Assembly: GCA_035623335.1 (NCBI GenBank)
Contig: DASPTQ010000320.1
Location: 62,001-126,000, forward strand
Length of the DNA: 64,000 nt
Source of the DNA: JAFAGX01 sp035623335
Lineage (GTDB): Bacteria; Acidobacteriota; Terriglobia; Terriglobales; Acidobacteriaceae
Direction of reading: 5' to 3'
Shown here: positions 52,175-60,497 of the stretch, piece after piece
Layout: each line of letters starts with the position of its first letter
How positions within the stretch are numbered: position 1 is the first letter of the stretch
Notes under the pieces: generated by a model
Database searches by the model: none
Seen by the model: only the letters and a program-made list of their open reading frames with translations
What the model was told of the DNA's origin: nothing
Made by a program: the position numbers and the translations under genes

Positions 52175-52887
52175 ACATCGCCAAGTCACCGATTTCAGAA
52201 GGCACCAGTTTCAGAATCTTGACGCGGTTGTCGGCTAGATGAATGAAAAGCTAGGATTTTGTCGAGGGACAGAAGTGAGTTGTAAAGCCTCCTATTTTGG
52301 TCGGCTCTAATTCCGCCAAGGCTTAGGAGTACGGTCTGGTGTGAAGACTGGCTAAGAACTGCTTCAGGCCAAGGAAGCAGGTTCGAAATTTATACGAGTG
52401 GTACGCCAACAATCCCAAGGGCTTACCTGACCCTTCATGTTCAGCCAGAATTTTCCGTCACAATGAGGTCACGATAGAGCAGAAAGCTTACTCGGTGTTC
52501 CGCCCGCAGGCGCTAACGTCAGCCGCACCGCAACTCCGCAAGCATCGGAGCCACCTTTTGCGGGCACTCCATCATGCGAAGACGAGCACCCTCGCCTTTC
52601 GCAGGCTGCGGGATACTAGCAGGCGGACGACCTCACAGGCCCGGTTCCCGGATTCTTCCTAAGCAGCTTATGCCGGCGGCGTGAGAGTTAACTGCGTCTA
52701 TCGACGTCCCTAAGGCAAATGTCGAAACATTGCTATTCACTAGCGGTCAAAACGTTGAAATCGCATGTTATCGAGAGTCTATGCACTAGCGCCCATCATT
52801 CTCTTTGAAGAGAGATATATCGGTTCATGCGACTCCAAGGATTCCCGTTGGGCGTCGTCTCGGATTCGCCTATTCCAGGCGGGAATT
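52175..52887. other. 713-bp non-coding stretch
   Basis: No gene or RNA recognised. The sequence separates the minus-strand toxin module from the frameshifted methyltransferase. Part of the 52765-52887 region is open in the methyltransferase frame but not family-like. Confidence 0.4.
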
Positions 52888-53708
52888 ATGCAGAACGAGC
52901 ATCACCCAGATAAGCCATACATCCTCTCCACCGAAGAGAAAACTGTTTCGCGTCTGGACCTTTTGGAGCGAATTTTTGGTCCGGCGACCCGTCGTTTGCT
53001 GTCTGCCGCCGGACTGCGCTCAGGCATGCGTGTGGCAGAGATCGGTTGTGGCATCGGCCCCACAGCACGATGGGTGTCAACGCAGGTCAACTCGGCCGGA
53101 TCCGTGGTGGGCCTGGACTCAAGTTCTGAACAACTGCGCATCGCACAAACAAGCGCGGCAAAAGCCGGCACCACCAATCTTTCATTCCGCGAAGGCAATA
53201 TACGATACGGGCTTGCCGCGGAATTCTTTTGATCTTGTTTACTCCCGATTCCTCTTGTGCCATCTCGCTGATCCTGCCAGGGCATTGGCGGAAATGAGTT
53301 CACTCTTGAAGCGGGGCGGAATCCTGGTATGCGAAGATCACGACGACGGTGGTATCTTCGCGGAACCCGCGACCCACGCCTACAAGCGACTCGTTGAAAT
53401 CAGCGATGCTGTGAATCGCAGCCATGGGCTCGATTCGTACATCGGTCTTAAGCTACCCCGACTATTTCGTGAAGTGGGGCTGCAATCAGCTGGAGGCAGA
53501 GGTAAACCAGATCGTTCTGTTACGCGGTGTGGAGAAACGGTTTTGGGAGCTGACGTTGAGAGAAGCAGCGACCGCGATTTTGGCCGCAGACGCGTCCACG
53601 TTGGAGGAACTCGACGCTATCTGCGAAGAAATGCGCAAGATTGCTGAGGATGAATCCGTCCTTCTGATGCTTGCTCGCGTGACTCAGGTGTGGGCGAGAA
53701 AACCCTGA
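52888..53708 (+). pseudogene. SAM-dependent methyltransferase broken by two frameshifts
   Basis: Three consecutive frames together give one class I methyltransferase of about 270 residues. Frame 1 (52888 to about 53205) holds RVAEIGCGIGPTARWVSTQV and SVVGLDSSSEQLRIAQTSA, ending near FREGNI. Frame 2 (about 53205-53485) continues with YDTGLPRNSFDLVYSRFLLC, LADPARALAEMSSLLKRGG and YIGLKLPRLFREVGLQ. Frame 3 (about 53486-53708) ends with LEAEVNQIVLLRGVEKRFWE and ALLMLARVTQ-like helices. The first shift is explained by loss of two bases in an AT repeat near 53200; the second by a change of one base near 53485. Either the gene is decaying or the assembly has indel errors here. Confidence 0.8.
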
Positions 53709-53869
53709 TCGTCAGAAGATGGAGGTCTTGAATACGCCCAAGACAGAACTAATCGACCGATAATTCGCGTAAAACCCGATCGTGCGAAATGACCAATCGT
53801 CAAAAGTGTTAACGACCGCCCCGCGGGATGTGCTGACAAAAGAGGAGTTCTTCAACCGCCACACCTGTT

Positions 53870-53922
53870 CTCGTCCTTTATGATATGAGCGGACGCTTGA
53901 TCCTCCTGGCGGGAGCGGAGAT
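53870..53922 (+). repeat. Dispersed repeat, left half (copy B)
   Basis: Matches 9039-9090 at about 85% by eye; shared core CGGACGCTTGATCCTCCT then GCGGGAGCGGAGA. Similarity stops at 53922, exactly where copy A continues into sequence found at 54855-54890. Confidence 0.6.
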
Positions 53923-54125
53923 CCCTTCCCCGGGTTGTCCCTCGGCCAACGACTTGCGGTCGGAGTTCAAGCCGGCGCAGGTGTCGCTGTACCCGCATCG
54001 ACAATAAACATAGGCAGGTCAACAGCGTAGACGCTAGTAGTGTTTTTTCCGGATTCATTGGAGGAAGAGACGATAGGACGTAGGGTCATAGTCAATCTAT
54101 CGGCGGCTATTGCCAACATCTATAA

Positions 54126-54147
54126 TGTGATGCTAAAATGTATCACA
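54126..54147 (+). promoter_or_regulatory. Inverted repeat TGTGAT-N10-ATCACA with overlapping -10 box
   Basis: Perfect 6-base arms at 54126-54131 and 54142-54147 sit directly before the antitoxin ATG at 54149. A TATAAT box at 54121-54126 overlaps the left arm, so binding would block transcription. The spacing (10) is wider than for CRP sites; an antitoxin operator is the likelier reading. Confidence 0.45.
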
Positions 54148-54148
54148 T

Positions 54149-54391
54149 ATGAAAAGAGCTTCGATTCGCGACTTACGATACGGGTTCAAGAAGATCGAAC
54201 GCCTGCTGCACCAAGGCGAGGAGATTCAGATCACCAAACGGCGGCGGGTGATCGCGCGTCTGGTGCCCGAAAACACGGAATCCAGAGCTCCGATGCCAGA
54301 CTTCCTAAAGCGGCTGGAAGCCATCTATGGCGATGAGCTTCTTGCGGTCAGCGGGGCGGAACTGATTGCCCAAGATCGGAATCGCTATTGA
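54149..54391 (+). CDS. Antitoxin, Phd/YefM-like
   Basis: An 80-residue protein with RASIRDLRYGFKKIERLLHQ, GEEIQITKRRRVIARLVPE, the pattern of prevent-host-death/YefM antitoxins (an RDLR-type helix, then strand-turn-strand I-TKRRR-IARLVP). The acidic C-terminal part (about 45-80) would contact the toxin. ATG 54149 lacks a clear ribosome site; the message may be nearly leaderless, given the -10 box only about 23 bases upstream. The stop overlaps the toxin start by 4 bases (TTGA). Confidence 0.82.
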   Translation: MKRASIRDLRYGFKKIERLLHQGEEIQITKRRRVIARLVPENTESRAPMPDFLKRLEAIYGDELLAVSGAELIAQDRNRY

Positions 54392-54816
54392 AGATCTACG
54401 CAGATTCCAGCTTCCTCATTTCCTTGTATAGCCTTGATTCGAACTCCGCATCGGCGGCGGGCATCATGCGGTCTTCTAGGGGGGACCACTACATGACTGT
54501 CTACGGTGAATTAGAAGTGGTCAACGCCCTGGAGCTACGTGTCTTTCGCAACGAGCTTTCAGCCTCTCACGCACAGTTGTCTTTGAAGGACTTTGAAAGA
54601 GATCTTCGCGATGGGGTACTGCAGCTGCGTCCTCTGTCGGACCAGATCTTCGAGCGAGCTCGTCAATTATCACGGCAGACGACTGCACGCCTGGGCACCC
54701 GGACCGCGGACCTGTTACATGTGGCAGCGGCTGAGGTGCTCGGGGCAGACTGTCTGTATACCTTCGATCAGCAACAGCGCAAGCTCGCTCAAGCTGTGCG
54801 ACTGAGGACCAATTAG
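54388..54816 (+). CDS. vapC: PIN-domain toxin (VapC family)
   Basis: A 142-residue PIN toxin. Active-site acids are visible: Asp in KIYADSSFLISLY, Glu in YGELEVVNALELR, Asp in TRTADLLHVAAAEVLG and Asp in LYTFDQQQRKLAQ. This is the PIN branch usually paired with Phd-type antitoxins. The start is TTG at 54388, overlapping the antitoxin stop. The module appears intact and lies between two halves of a repeat that are contiguous elsewhere, so it may have been inserted as a cassette. Confidence 0.88.
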   Translation: MKIYADSSFLISLYSLDSNSASAAGIMRSSRGDHYMTVYGELEVVNALELRVFRNELSASHAQLSLKDFERDLRDGVLQLRPLSDQIFERARQLSRQTTARLGTRTADLLHVAAAEVLGADCLYTFDQQQRKLAQAVRLRTN

Positions 54817-55308
54817 GTCGGACGGTAAAACACCCCCTTAGAATTCTCACTCTGTCCGAAGTGAGCATGCTCGCTCTTCCGGCCTGATAGTGGGTAAAGC
54901 TGGATCACCGTGTTCCCCAGCATTACGCTCCGGCACCCAAAACTGACTTCGCCTCAGCGATCTCCGCAGTGGAGAGACGCAGGATACGCACGGCTCTGTG
55001 AGTGTTACCCTGCCAGGGTACGGCTACAAGCTTTTTACGATCCGATGAGCAGCTCTCTTGAAGTGCCCGGACCGGCTCCCAACCCGCATCTTCGGATCTG
55101 TGTTGCACCCACATCGCACCGCACAACAGAACATCGCCGCGATTTCAGACGAAGCTGATTTTACGGCGCTAACGCCGATTCTAATCCCTTCCGAAACGCC
55201 CACATTCTAAAAGACTTCCACGATACTCCTTATCGTCCAATTGGTCCACCGCTTTGACGCGAACACCATCGGCAAGCCAGTTCAACATCGAGGTGTTAGC
55301 CTTTTCTG
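54817..55308. other. 492-bp non-coding stretch with repeat half C
   Basis: The right half of the dispersed repeat lies at 54855-54890. The rest has no credible gene; short frames on both strands lack ribosome sites. The bases before 55309 should contain the promoter of the polymerase gene. Confidence 0.45.
54855..54890 (+). repeat. Dispersed repeat, right half (copy C)
   Basis: Matches 9090-9126 closely; shared core GAAGTGAGCATGCTCGCTCT. Together with 53870-53922 it rebuilds copy A, with about 930 bp carrying a toxin-antitoxin module in between. Confidence 0.6.
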
Positions 55309-56625
55309 GTGGCGAAGGAAGAAGGTAGTGAAGTGTTTTTGCTCGAGGGGCGTGAAGTTCGGATCACGCACCCCGACAAACTGTATTTTTCATCGCAGGC
55401 ACAAATCTCGAAACTCGATCTCGTACGTTACTATTTGTTGGTAGCGTCGGGCGCCCTCGCTGGAATCCGAGATCGTCCGATTGTGCTCAAGCGTTTCGTC
55501 AATGGTGCTGAGGGAGCCGCCTTTTATCAAAAGCGTGCGCCCTCCCAGCGGCCTCCCTGGCTGGGAACCGTCACCCTCACTTTCCCTTCGGGCCGAACTG
55601 CGGAGGAAGTGGTGATCGACGACGCAGCTGGCTTGGCCTGGATCGTCAACCTGGGTTGCATCGAACTTCATCCGCATCTAGTCCGCTCTGGCGATCTAGA
55701 ACATCCTGACGAATTGCGCATCGATCTCGATCCGGGTCCGGGGGTCAGTTGGGATGATGTGTGCCGTGTTGCTCTCGAAGTGCAGCAACTGCTCGAGGAA
55801 GTGGGGCTTCGCGGCTGGCCAAAGACCAGTGGTTCGCGCGGCATGCACGTAAATGTTCGCATCGAACCGCGCTGGACGTTCACTGACGTACGCCGCGCGG
55901 CCGTCGCATTGTCGCGCGCAGTCGAGCGTCGTGTGCCTCACCTAGCCACTTCGAAATGGTGGAAGGAAGAGCGTCATGGGGTGTTCCTCGATTACAACCA
56001 GAATGCGAAAGACCGAACCACGTGCTCTGCGTATTCGGTACGTCCACTCCCTGACGCCCGTGTGTCGGCACCACTTGACTGGCACGAGGTTCCTGACAGT
56101 GACCCAGCCGATTTCACGATGTTCACCATTCCCGAGCGCTTCGCGAAAATCGGTGATCCCCACGCTTCCATGGATACGGCGGCTGGTTCGCTTGAAAAAT
56201 TGCTTGAGCTGGCCGAAAGAGATGAGGCTGCCGGTCTCGGCGACGCACCCTGGCCGCCGCACTTTCGCAAGGTGGCATCAGAGGCACCTCGTGTGGCGCC
56301 CTCACGAGCTAAGTCATCGTTCAAGAAACCGCGAATAAAGATGCCCCTCATCATCGTGGCGAACTCTCCCGATAAAGCAGCTGCACTCGCCGGTCTCGAA
56401 AGGTGGAAGACGAAACACGCCTCCATCGCCCGCCTTCTCGCCGTGGACGATGTGCTCGTCGACTCTATGCGCGGCCGTTCATCGACATGGACTCGCATTC
56501 GCGTTAATCTCCGTCATGTTCCCGAAGAGCGTAGGCCGAAGCAAGAAACTCCCGACCCTGATGATGATCCGACGCGAGAATGGCGTGAAGGGAGCAAAAA
56601 GGCGAGGAAAAAGAGAAGGGAATAG
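55309..56625 (+). CDS. LigD-type polymerase/primase domain protein (NHEJ)
   Basis: A 438-residue stand-alone version of the polymerase domain of LigD, an archaeo-eukaryotic-primase-fold enzyme used in non-homologous end joining. Motifs are REVRITHPDKLYFSSQAQ, KRFVNGAEGAAFYQKRAP, the catalytic Asp pair in LRIDLDPGPGVSWDDV, WPKTSGSRGMHVNVRI and VFLDYNQNAKDRTTCSAYSV with RPLPDARVSAPLDW. The last ~130 residues are a basic, polar extension (ending KKARKKRRE) not part of the core. The start is GTG 55309 with GAGG further upstream. It converges on the ATP-dependent ligase gene with 16 bases between stops, so polymerase and ligase are separate genes here. No Ku gene is in the window. Confidence 0.9.
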   Translation: MAKEEGSEVFLLEGREVRITHPDKLYFSSQAQISKLDLVRYYLLVASGALAGIRDRPIVLKRFVNGAEGAAFYQKRAPSQRPPWLGTVTLTFPSGRTAEEVVIDDAAGLAWIVNLGCIELHPHLVRSGDLEHPDELRIDLDPGPGVSWDDVCRVALEVQQLLEEVGLRGWPKTSGSRGMHVNVRIEPRWTFTDVRRAAVALSRAVERRVPHLATSKWWKEERHGVFLDYNQNAKDRTTCSAYSVRPLPDARVSAPLDWHEVPDSDPADFTMFTIPERFAKIGDPHASMDTAAGSLEKLLELAERDEAAGLGDAPWPPHFRKVASEAPRVAPSRAKSSFKKPRIKMPLIIVANSPDKAAALAGLERWKTKHASIARLLAVDDVLVDSMRGRSSTWTRIRVNLRHVPEERRPKQETPDPDDDPTREWREGSKKARKKRRE

Positions 56626-56641
56626 GCGGACAGCCGCAAAG

Positions 56642-57730
56642 TTAACGACCGTGGGGGAAAATCGCCCCTAGCTCTTGCGGGGGAACGACTTCGAGTTGCG
56701 CATAGGTGCAGTCGCCCGGCTTTTTGTCCTTTCGCCATCGGCGAAACTGTGCCATATGCCGGAAGCGGTCGCCCTGCATGTGGTCGTAGGCAACTTCCAG
56801 GACCAACTCCGGGCGCAACGCTTCCCATGACAAGTCTTTGCCTTGACTCCAGCGGCTCTGTCCACCCGGCACGCGACTGACAGTTTCACCATTCTCAGCC
56901 CCGTGGTCCGCCCAATGCTTCCATGGATGAGTGGCGAGCGCATTTGAACGATAAGGCTCGAGGAAATCTGCGAGCTCGCGTCGCTTCTCCATGCTGAAGC
57001 TCGCACAAACCCCAACGTGTTGCAGAGCGCCGGTATCGTCGAAGAGTCCCAGCAGCAGTGAGCCGACCAGGGTGCGATCACCTTTCTTGTGCCAACGAAA
57101 TCCTGCGACCACGCAGTCGCAGTCGCGCTCGTGTTTCACCTTCAGCATCGCGCGTTTGTTGGGTTCGTAGGTTCCCGAGACGGCCTTGGCTATGACGCCG
57201 TCGAGGCCGGCGCCCTCGAAGCGACGAAACCAATCCGCGGCAATGCTGCGGTCGTTGGTCGCCGGCGTCAGATGCAGGGGCGGCGGCGCCGATGAAATCA
57301 TCGATTCCAGCTCATGGCGCCGGGTTTGGAATGGCTCGCCGCGAAGGTCGCGATCTCCGTGGCACAGCAGGTCGAAGAATACGAAGGACGACGGAATTTG
57401 TCGGGATAGAAGATTCACACGCGAGGCCGCTGGGTGTAGGCGAAGCTGCAGCGCGTCGAAGTCGAGTTCATTATTCTGAACGATAACAATCTCTCCATCG
57501 AGGGCGCAGCGAGCTGGCAATGCCGATCGTAACGGCTCTAGCAGCTCAGGGAAGTAGCGGTTGAGTGGCTTTTCATCGCGACTCTGGATCAGAATCTCAT
57601 CTCCGTCGCGAAAGACCAGGGCACGAAACCCATCCCACTTCGGCTCGAAAATCCAATCCTCGCCGGCAGGTAATTGGCCCACTCGCTTCGCCAGCATCGG
57701 CAATAACGGCGGGTTAACAGCGAGGTGCAC
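56642..57730 (-). CDS. ATP-dependent DNA ligase, LigD ligase-domain type
   Basis: A 362-residue ATP-dependent ligase. The adenylated residue is K31 in IFEPKWDGFRALVF (motif I). Other nucleotidyltransferase motifs: IQSRDEKPLNRYFPEL, CALDGEIVIVQ, SFVFFDLLCHGDRDL, GLDGVIAKAVSGTYEP and AMLKVKHERDCDCVVAGF. The OB-fold domain runs from about 215 to 340 and ends with LVLEVAYDHMQGDRFRHMAQ. The start is GTG at 57728-57730. It lacks nuclease and polymerase domains, and the polymerase is encoded by the convergent neighbour, so the two probably form a split LigD system. Confidence 0.92.
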   Translation of the reverse strand: MHLAVNPPLLPMLAKRVGQLPAGEDWIFEPKWDGFRALVFRDGDEILIQSRDEKPLNRYFPELLEPLRSALPARCALDGEIVIVQNNELDFDALQLRLHPAASRVNLLSRQIPSSFVFFDLLCHGDRDLRGEPFQTRRHELESMISSAPPPLHLTPATNDRSIAADWFRRFEGAGLDGVIAKAVSGTYEPNKRAMLKVKHERDCDCVVAGFRWHKKGDRTLVGSLLLGLFDDTGALQHVGVCASFSMEKRRELADFLEPYRSNALATHPWKHWADHGAENGETVSRVPGGQSRWSQGKDLSWEALRPELVLEVAYDHMQGDRFRHMAQFRRWRKDKKPGDCTYAQLEVVPPQELGAIFPHGR

Positions 57731-58334
57731 ACCTTAGGATATACCGTGCGAGCGTATTCTCTAATTCTGCCTGGTTCGGATTCCAGCAAAGTTGCAGATC
57801 CAGACGTCATGTTCCCGGTTAAGAGATTTGTAGGCGCCATCACAGTGGGATGTTGCAAAGAGGTCAGATCGAGCCGCGCTGGGTGGGCGCGTGGTTTACG
57901 CCCGGTGGGAGATGCGAAATCCCATATCGGTATTCACCCAGCACAACAACAGTGATGGCTAGTTGATTCGCTTGGCGGAGGATTGTTTCCAGCGGTGCAC
58001 CGTGGCCTGGTTCTAGCCATTCCAAAGCAATTCCGCGAAACCGTCGTTCTCGCCCTGGGAGTGTGTGATACCGTGACGTGTACCATCGCGAGACGATTCA
58101 GAGGTGTCTGGGCGCCGGGGTCATGCACCGGTGATGCAACGGAGCGCTGACAAGCCTTAGGCCTCTCTGGGCGAGCCTGATCCTCGCTCATGGGACTAAT
58201 CGTCGAGGCCGGCGAAAGCATCGCTCCAGCTTGCTTTGTGCCGTTGCCGCATGGGTCGTCATTGCGGCTCTGCATTTCTCGGAGCAAACGGGGTGTGTCT
58301 GGGAACTCAACTATGCGGTTGAAGAAAGGGCATT
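57731..58334. other. 604-bp non-coding stretch with a vapC scrap
   Basis: Apart from the vapC fragment at 57914-58010, no gene is seen. A plus-strand frame at 58190-58471 overlaps the fucosidase start and is not protein-like. Confidence 0.45.
57914..58010 (-). pseudogene. Fragment of a vapC toxin gene
   Basis: The minus strand reads LETILRQANQLAITVVVLGE then YRYGIS, matching LEPILRKAAQVAIPVIVMGE YRCGIS of the intact toxin at 51524-51901. The DNA also aligns at about 75% over roughly 90 bases. Neither the N-terminal Asp nor the C-terminal half of the PIN domain is present, so it is a dead remnant of a related module. Confidence 0.6.
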
Positions 58335-59984
58335 ATGCTTTCGCATCGTTCACAGTCGCTCGACGCAATTCGGAAGCTGGGCACGATTGTGTTGACGCTC
58401 TCTGTGTATTCGTTGCTCCATGCCCAGAGTGCCACCTCTCCCACGTCCTCGGAGGATCCGGGGAGCCTTGATCAGATTTGGCAGAAGGCCAGCCGTAAGT
58501 ATGACACCGCACGCGCCGCCCTCCTGAATGAAGTCGATCGAGTTGACAACGAGGGTCCGTTTCGGCCTGACTGGGAATCGCTCCAACAATATGAGACGCC
58601 CAATTGGTACAAGGAAGCGAAGTTCGGGATCTTTATCCATTGGGGAGTTTATTCGGTCCCAGCTTTCGCGGACGAATGGTATCCCCGAAACATGTATCGT
58701 GAGGAGTCGGACGAATACAAGCACCATCTGGCCACCTACGGATCACCGGAGAAATTTGGCTACAAAAACTTCATACCCATGTTCAAGGCCGAACACTTTG
58801 ATCCGGCTGCCTGGGCTCAGCTGTTCAAGAAAGCTGGGGCGAAATACGTCGTGCCCGTGGCGGAGCATCACGATGGCTTTGCGATCTATGACAGCGGCCT
58901 CAGCGACTGGACCGCAGCCGGAATGGAACGCACCGCGACGTTATCGGCGACCGAGCTAAGTCCGTGCGGGCCGAAGGTCTGCATTTTGGTGTGTCATCGC
59001 ATCGGGTTGAGCACAATTTCTTTCTGGGCGTGGGTCGTAGTATCCCCTCTGACGTTAACGATCCGCAATGCGCTGCGTTTTACGGCCCGGCTCATAGTTG
59101 GTTGAGGGCTCCCCAGGGCATCCCCGTTAGTAATGACTTCACTTATGTCTCCTCAACATGGGCTGACGATTGGCTGGCGCGTGGGGTGGAATTGGTCGAG
59201 AAATATCATCCCGATATCGTTTACTTCGACTGGTGGATTGGGCAACGTCAATCCGGCCGTATCTTACTCGCTCTGCCGCCTTCTATTACAATACCTCTCT
59301 CAAGTATGGCGATCACGTAGGAGTGATCAATTACAAGTACTACGCTATGCAGGAGCACTCCGGTGTGCTCGATTTGGAACGCGGGCAACTTGGCGACATT
59401 CGGACCTTATACTGGCAGACCGATACATCCGTAAGCAACAAGTCTTGGGGTTACATTAAGGACGACACTTTCAAATCGCCAGAATTTGTGGTTCACCAAC
59501 TCATTGACATCATAAGCAAGAACGGCAACTTGCTGTTGAACATCGGCCCGCGCTCAGACGGTACCATCCCTGAGGAAGTGCAGCAGGTCCTTCTTGATGT
59601 GGGTGCCTGGCTGAACGTCAACGGAGAAGCCATCTAGGGACTCGTTCTTGGAAGGTGTATGGCGAGGGTCCTACCCAAGTCGCAGCCGGCTCGTTTCATG
59701 ACATCGACACACTGAACTACACAACCGAGGATTTTCGCTTTACCACGAAAGGTGATGTTCTGTACGCGATTGGACTCGGCTGGCCGACAAATGGGGAAGC
59801 GGTGATTCGCAGTCTTGCGCAGACAGTGGCCATGGAACACATCCAATCCGTCGCCCTGCTAGGCAGCGATGTAAAATTGCGGTTCGAGCAGCGGGCCGAC
59901 GGCCTGCACGTACCATTACCCGCCCAAGCACCGGCCAAATATGCATATGCGCTCTGTATCTCTTTCAACCGCGGGCTGCACTAG
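58335..59984 (+). pseudogene. Secreted alpha-L-fucosidase, GH29, broken by three frameshifts
   Basis: Read across frames this is a full-length GH29 fucosidase of about 545 residues with a signal peptide (LGTIVLTLSVYSLLHAQ). Frame 1 holds WYKEAKFGIFIHWGVYSVPA and KYVVPVAEHHDGFAIYDSGL. Near 58930 the frame shifts into HRDVIGD and GLHFGVSSHRVEHN, with the nucleophile Asp in PDIVYFDWWIG. Near 59240 it shifts again to RSAAFYYNTSLKYGDHVGVI and SKNGNLLLNIGPRSDGTIPE. Near 59635 a third shift (TAT reduced to TA after GEAI) leads to KVYGEGPTQVAAGSF and the C-terminal sandwich. All three are explained by single-base deletions, either true decay or consensus errors. If corrected, it would be a second secreted glycosidase beside the GH27 enzyme. 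Confidence 0.85.
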
Positions 59985-60497
59985 AACGCCAGAGAAGGAG
60001 GCAGTTCCCGCAGGGAGTGTTGCAGCGCCACCATCCCCTCGGGGTCAACCTCCATTCTCGAAAGTCAGTCCAGCTGGAGATCAGGTCGTTGTCTCTACCA
60101 TCCCCTTGCGACGTTCCGGCAGCTGCGTAAAGGGGACCGTGTGGGCCGTAACATCCAAGTAAAGGGCGCTTGCCACATCCGACCCGTTCCGCGCGGCAAA
60201 CAGACGGAAAGTTGAACCGATTCGCGGATTTACGTTGAGCAGCTTATACTTGCCGTCGCCGGAGGAAGTGAACTGGTCATGAAGCATACCTTTTGAATTG
60301 CTACCAACCTTCGGCCACTGGACTCGGAACCTATAGAGTCTATAATGGGCTGTTTGCAACTGAGGGTCTCCGGTTCTGACGCCGATCACTTCGCGATACG
60401 AATCTTGGCTCCCCGCTAGAAATTCTCCTCCTGCGACAGGCTATGTTTTCGCACAGAGAGGCAAGCATCATAGACAGCTTAAGCGCCACGAACCGGA
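59985..60497. other. 513-bp stretch with an ATP-grasp scrap
   Basis: This contains a minus-strand gene fragment (60081-60389, listed separately). The rest, including 60390-60497 upstream of the histidine kinase, shows no further feature beyond a possible promoter region. Confidence 0.4.
60081..60389 (-). pseudogene. C-terminal fragment of an ATP-grasp ligase
   Basis: The segment LHDQFTSSGDGKYKLLNVNP followed by RIGSTFRLFAARNGSDVASA, LYLDVTAHTVP resembles the end of the catalytic domain of ATP-grasp carboxylate-amine ligases, where a (D/N)xNPR motif binds Mg-ATP and is followed by F-x-A-x-G-x-D-x-x-R-x-L-Y-x-D. The upstream ATP-grasp halves are missing. Identification rests on this pattern from memory. 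It is probably a remnant like its neighbours. Confidence 0.45.

Larger units (their letters stand above)
53709..54148. other. 440-bp non-coding stretch with repeat half B
   Basis: This contains the left half of the dispersed repeat (53870-53922), and at its right end the promoter/operator region of the toxin-antitoxin module. No gene is called; a 40-codon plus-strand frame from the repeat has no ribosome site. Confidence 0.45.

Noticed and set aside
54126..54147. CRP-type binding site
   Set aside because: The half-sites TGTGAT and ATCACA resemble CRP, but the spacer is 10 bases rather than 6 between TGTGA-like cores, and placement against an antitoxin start fits an autoregulatory operator better.
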